Shown piece by piece: positions 61,810 to 64,000 of a stretch of 64,000 nt of DNA. The notes under the pieces were generated by a model. The model had not been told where the DNA came from and searched no databases. It was given only the letters and a program-made list of their open reading frames with translations. Origin of the DNA: Thermoanaerobaculum sp964488355 (GTDB lineage: Bacteria > Acidobacteriota > Thermoanaerobaculia > Thermoanaerobaculales > Thermoanaerobaculaceae); assembly GCA_964488355.1 (NCBI GenBank), contig CAZAUJ010000009.1:49846-113845 (forward strand), written 5' to 3'. Position numbers and translations under genes: made by a program. Position 1 is the stretch's first letter. Each line of letters starts with the position of its first letter.

Positions 61810-63611
61810 GTCAGGCTCTCCGCCAGGGCTTGTTCCCGTGTGATGATGGCCTCGTGCGGGCACAGCTGCGCGCACACCTCGCAGCCAGTGCACAGGTCCG
61901 GGTCAATGAGGGCGAGGGGCTTGTGGGTATTTGGGTCCAGCTCGTCGCTCTTCATTAGGGCAGGGCAGCCGATCCGGAAACAAACGCCGCAGCCAGTGCA
62001 CTTTTCCTCCACCACCGAAAGCGGCACCCAGCGCTTGCGCTCCTCGGGCAAGAGGGCGCAGGCGTGCCTCGCCACCAGCACCGCCGGCTCGTTGATAGCC
62101 ATCAGCTGCATGAAGGCACGCTCCAGCGCCTCCGTGTCGTAGGCCTCCACCGTCGCCACCTGCTGGATGCCAAAGGCGCGAGCCACCGCCTCGAAATCCA
62201 GCACCGGCACCTCTTGTCCCTGCAGGGTCAGCCCGGTAGCGGGGTTGGGTTGGTGACCGGTCATGCCGGTGGTGCGGTTATCGAGGATGATGGTGAGGAC
62301 GTTGGAGCGGTTATAGGCTACGTTGGCCAAGGCGGCCAAGCCGGTGTGGAAAAAGGTGGAGTCGCCCAAGACCGCCACCATGCGCTCCTTCACCCCCGCC
62401 TTGGCGGCCCCGTGGGCCACGCCAATGGACGCTCCCATGCACCCACAAAAGTGCAAGGCGGAAAGGGGCGGCTGGTAGCCCAAGGTGTAGCAGCCAATGT
62501 CGCCCGAAACGGGGACCTTTTTCTTCGCCAGTAAAGCAAAAACGCTGCGGTGGGGGCAGCCGGGGCAGAGCACCGGGGGGCGACCTGGAAGGACCGGCTT
62601 GGGCAGGAGGGGCACCTCCACCGGAGGGCGATCCACTGGCAAGCCCGCCGCGTGGGCGCGCTCACGCACCACCGTGGGATCTAGCTCACCGCAGAGGGGG
62701 AAGATGCTCTTGCCCTCGCAGGCCACACCCAAGAGTTTGATTTGCTCTTCGATCACCGGGTCCAACTCTTCCAACACCACCAACCGCTTGACCTGGGCGG
62801 CGAACTGCCGTACCAGCTGCTCGGGAAGGGGAAAGCTCATCCCCAGCTTGAGCACTGAAGCCTCAGGCAGCACCTCGCGGGCGTACTGGAAGGCCACGCC
62901 CGCAGTCACAACCCCCACCTCCTTACCGCGCCAGATGATGTGGTTAGGAGCTTGCGGCGTGTCAGCCCAAGCCTTGAGGTCCAAAAGGCGCTGCTCCACC
63001 ACCGGATGCCGCTGCCGAGCGTTGGCCGGGACCATGACGTACTTTTCCGCGTTACGCGGAAACTTCTCTCGCCGGGGCGCCAGCTCCACCCGATCCGCCA
63101 GCTCCACCACCCCGGAGGAGTGGTTGATGCGGGTGGTGGTTCGCACCAGTACTGGCGTGTCGAAACGCTCGGACAGGTCAAGGGCCAAGCGCATGAAGTC
63201 TTTGCACTCTTGGCTGGAGCTGGGCTCCAAGCAGGGGATGCGGGCGAAGGTAGCCAGGCGGCGGTTATCTTGCTCGTTTTGCGAGGAGTGCATGGCCGGG
63301 TCGTCGGCGGAAACCAACACCAAGCCCGCTTCCAAGCCGGTGTAGGAGGCGTACATGAGCGAATCCATGGCCACGTTCACGCCCACATGCTTCATGGCAG
63401 CCAGCGACCGCCGGCCAGCCAACGCGGCGCCCACGGCCACGTCCAGGGCGACTTTCTCGTTGGTGGACCACTCGGCGTAAACGCCGGGAAAGCGAGCCAG
63501 CTCCTCCAACAACTCGGTGGAGGGGGTGCCTGGGTAGGCCGCCGCCACCTGCACCCCCGCTTCCCAGGCCCCGCGGGCGAGCGCTTCGTTGCCTGAGAGA
63601 ATCCGCCGCAT
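61806..63611 (-). CDS. iorA: Indolepyruvate ferredoxin oxidoreductase, alpha subunit
   Basis: A 601-residue fused alpha/beta/delta-type subunit. The pyrimidine domain begins LSGNEALARGAWEAGVQVAA with YPGTPSTELLEELA. The TPP domain has CPGCPHRSVFALL and the GDSTFFHTGLAALANVAYN metal motif near residue 430. The C-terminal ferredoxin domain has CTGCGVCFRIGCP and CTGCEVCAQLCP. It decarboxylates aryl-pyruvates from Trp, Phe and Tyr, reducing ferredoxin. Start ATG 63611 has AGGAGG upstream. A structured leader and promoter precede it. Confidence 0.93.
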   Translation of the reverse strand: MRRILSGNEALARGAWEAGVQVAAAYPGTPSTELLEELARFPGVYAEWSTNEKVALDVAVGAALAGRRSLAAMKHVGVNVAMDSLMYASYTGLEAGLVLVSADDPAMHSSQNEQDNRRLATFARIPCLEPSSSQECKDFMRLALDLSERFDTPVLVRTTTRINHSSGVVELADRVELAPRREKFPRNAEKYVMVPANARQRHPVVEQRLLDLKAWADTPQAPNHIIWRGKEVGVVTAGVAFQYAREVLPEASVLKLGMSFPLPEQLVRQFAAQVKRLVVLEELDPVIEEQIKLLGVACEGKSIFPLCGELDPTVVRERAHAAGLPVDRPPVEVPLLPKPVLPGRPPVLCPGCPHRSVFALLAKKKVPVSGDIGCYTLGYQPPLSALHFCGCMGASIGVAHGAAKAGVKERMVAVLGDSTFFHTGLAALANVAYNRSNVLTIILDNRTTGMTGHQPNPATGLTLQGQEVPVLDFEAVARAFGIQQVATVEAYDTEALERAFMQLMAINEPAVLVARHACALLPEERKRWVPLSVVEEKCTGCGVCFRIGCPALMKSDELDPNTHKPLALIDPDLCTGCEVCAQLCPHEAIITREQALAESLT

Positions 63612-63697
63612 GGTGCCACCTCCTGGCCGTACCTGGCCGTGCGGGCAATTATCTCGCATTTCAGAACGGCGTCAGCCGCCCGGTGGGAAGAGAAAAA

Positions 63698-63780
63698 CCC
63701 CGACGGGGAGGGCTGAGAGGCTTTCAGGAGGTCTTGGGGGGAGGACCAACGCCTGTAAGCCCGCGGGTGCCCCGTCGGGG
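63698..63780 (-). promoter_or_regulatory. Nested hairpin in the iorA leader, candidate attenuator or riboregulator
   Basis: Three nested stems are visible. P1 is CCCCGACGGGG (63698-63708) with CCCCGTCGGGG (63770-63780), 11 perfect pairs. P2 is GGCTTTCAGG (63719-63728) with CCTGTAAGCC (63752-63761), nine pairs and one mismatch. P3 is GGTC (63730-63733) with GACC (63744-63747). On the minus strand the 3' arm of P1 runs straight into TTTTTCT, giving a terminator-like end between promoter and start codon. Each P1 arm can also fold on itself, so alternative structures are possible. No known riboswitch class was recognised. Confidence 0.6.
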
Positions 63781-63825
63781 AGGCTTAACGTTCGGTCGGT
63801 AGTGTCACAGTTCCACTCACGCCAC

Positions 63826-63874
63826 GTGACATCCTTCACATGTTCAGTATAGGCCCAGTTCGCCACCTTGACAA
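63826..63874 (-). promoter_or_regulatory. iorAB promoter with a Rex-like dyad at the start site
   Basis: On the minus strand TTGTCA (plus 63869-63874) and TATACT (63846-63851) are 17 bases apart, a good sigma70 match. Transcription would start near 63839. GTGACATCCTTCAC (63826-63839), a GTGA-N6-TCAC dyad one base off GTGAA-N4-TTCAC, covers the start site, so a repressor is expected. Confidence 0.65.
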
Positions 63875-64000
63875 GGGCAACGAGGGCACGCGTCTGTCTG
63901 CGAGAACAGGATCGTGCTCGGCCACTGATTTCCGCAAGCGGGGGCGGTTGCTGCGGGGTGGGACAGAAAAAGGGGGTCGTTGGTGGCGAGAAAGAAAAAA

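Noticed and set aside
63698..63780. The iorA-leader hairpin read as a TPP riboswitch on the plus strand because of a GCTGAGA element.
   Set aside because: The other conserved TPP segments are absent and no T tract or thiamine gene follows in that direction.
63672..63866. A Trp-rich small ORF (MANWAYTEHV start) that could be an attenuator leader peptide for iorAB.
   Set aside because: Its ATG lies upstream of the predicted -10 box, so it would not be on the iorA transcript, and its later codons run through the hairpin without sense.

Overview
The window is a GC-rich, gene-dense bacterial chromosome segment. Genes are packed into operons with many 4-nt (ATGA/GTGA) overlaps, and GTG and TTG starts are frequent. 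TolC-type outer-membrane channels, a CsgG-like protein, dTDP-rhamnose genes and many secreted proteins point to a diderm. An alternative complex III (Act) operon continuous with a caa3 oxidase, lying near ferredoxin-dependent 2-oxoacid oxidoreductases and remnants of a sulfhydrogenase, suggests a facultative or recently anaerobic heterotroph. An Acidobacteriota-like lineage fits (a thermophilic Thermoanaerobaculia relative is my best guess), but this is inferred from gene content only.

Region by region: 1-10643 (+) is a respiratory operon: actB (cut by the window edge), actC, actD, actE, actF, a small membrane protein, sco, coxB, coxA (A2-type), coxC, coxD and an extra subunit-III-like protein. 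10.7-18.3 kb holds an RluA-type pseudouridine synthase, a lipid kinase, a DUF1579 protein, a two-gene unit on the minus strand (LAS-type metallopeptidase-like protein plus a multidomain surface protein with an IPTL/PEP-CTERM-like tail), and a folate unit (folB, folK, pteridine-reductase-like SDR). 18.4-22.5 kb (+) holds a site-2 protease, scpA, scpB, an RsuA-family pseudouridine synthase and a hisC-like aminotransferase. 22.5-23.5 kb is a gene graveyard containing a DUF2914 pseudogene with two amber codons. 23.5-37.7 kb holds housekeeping and envelope genes: CDF transporter, Tll0287-like heme protein, NamZ-like DUF1343, HAD phosphatase, ddl, maeB, csgG-like, folE, rfbA-rfbB-rfbD and a secreted M28 peptidase.

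37.7-44.8 kb (-) is a TetR-controlled ABC exporter with two ATPases, two ABC-2 permeases, an HlyD adaptor and a TolC channel. The tetR promoter region carries a 44-nt nested dyad. 44.9-49.3 kb (+) is a four-gene 2-oxoacid:ferredoxin oxidoreductase whose second subunit fuses a GltD-like flavoprotein to ferredoxin domains. 49.3-52.9 kb contains a coiled-coil protein, a fused isoprenoid-alcohol kinase (CTP-dependent kinase domain plus DUF92), a UbiA-type prenyltransferase and an unknown protein. 53-57.6 kb (+) is a second drug-efflux unit (tetR, tolC, emrA, emrB). 57.9-59.8 kb (+) is a broken sulfhydrogenase locus: the 5' part of hydB joined to the 3' part of hydA, followed by a maturation protease. 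59.9-61.2 kb is an MgtC/DUF4010 membrane protein. 61.2-63.6 kb (-) is iorB-iorA, whose 5' leader contains a long nested hairpin followed by a T tract.

The main signals outside the genes are three GTGA-N6-TCAC dyads at the promoters of the two 2-oxoacid:ferredoxin oxidoreductase operons and of the hydrogenase remnant. All lie where a repressor would bind and resemble Rex operators, suggesting a redox regulon for ferredoxin metabolism. The iorA leader hairpin is a candidate attenuator or riboregulator of unknown class. No tRNA, rRNA, CRISPR array or insertion sequence was seen.
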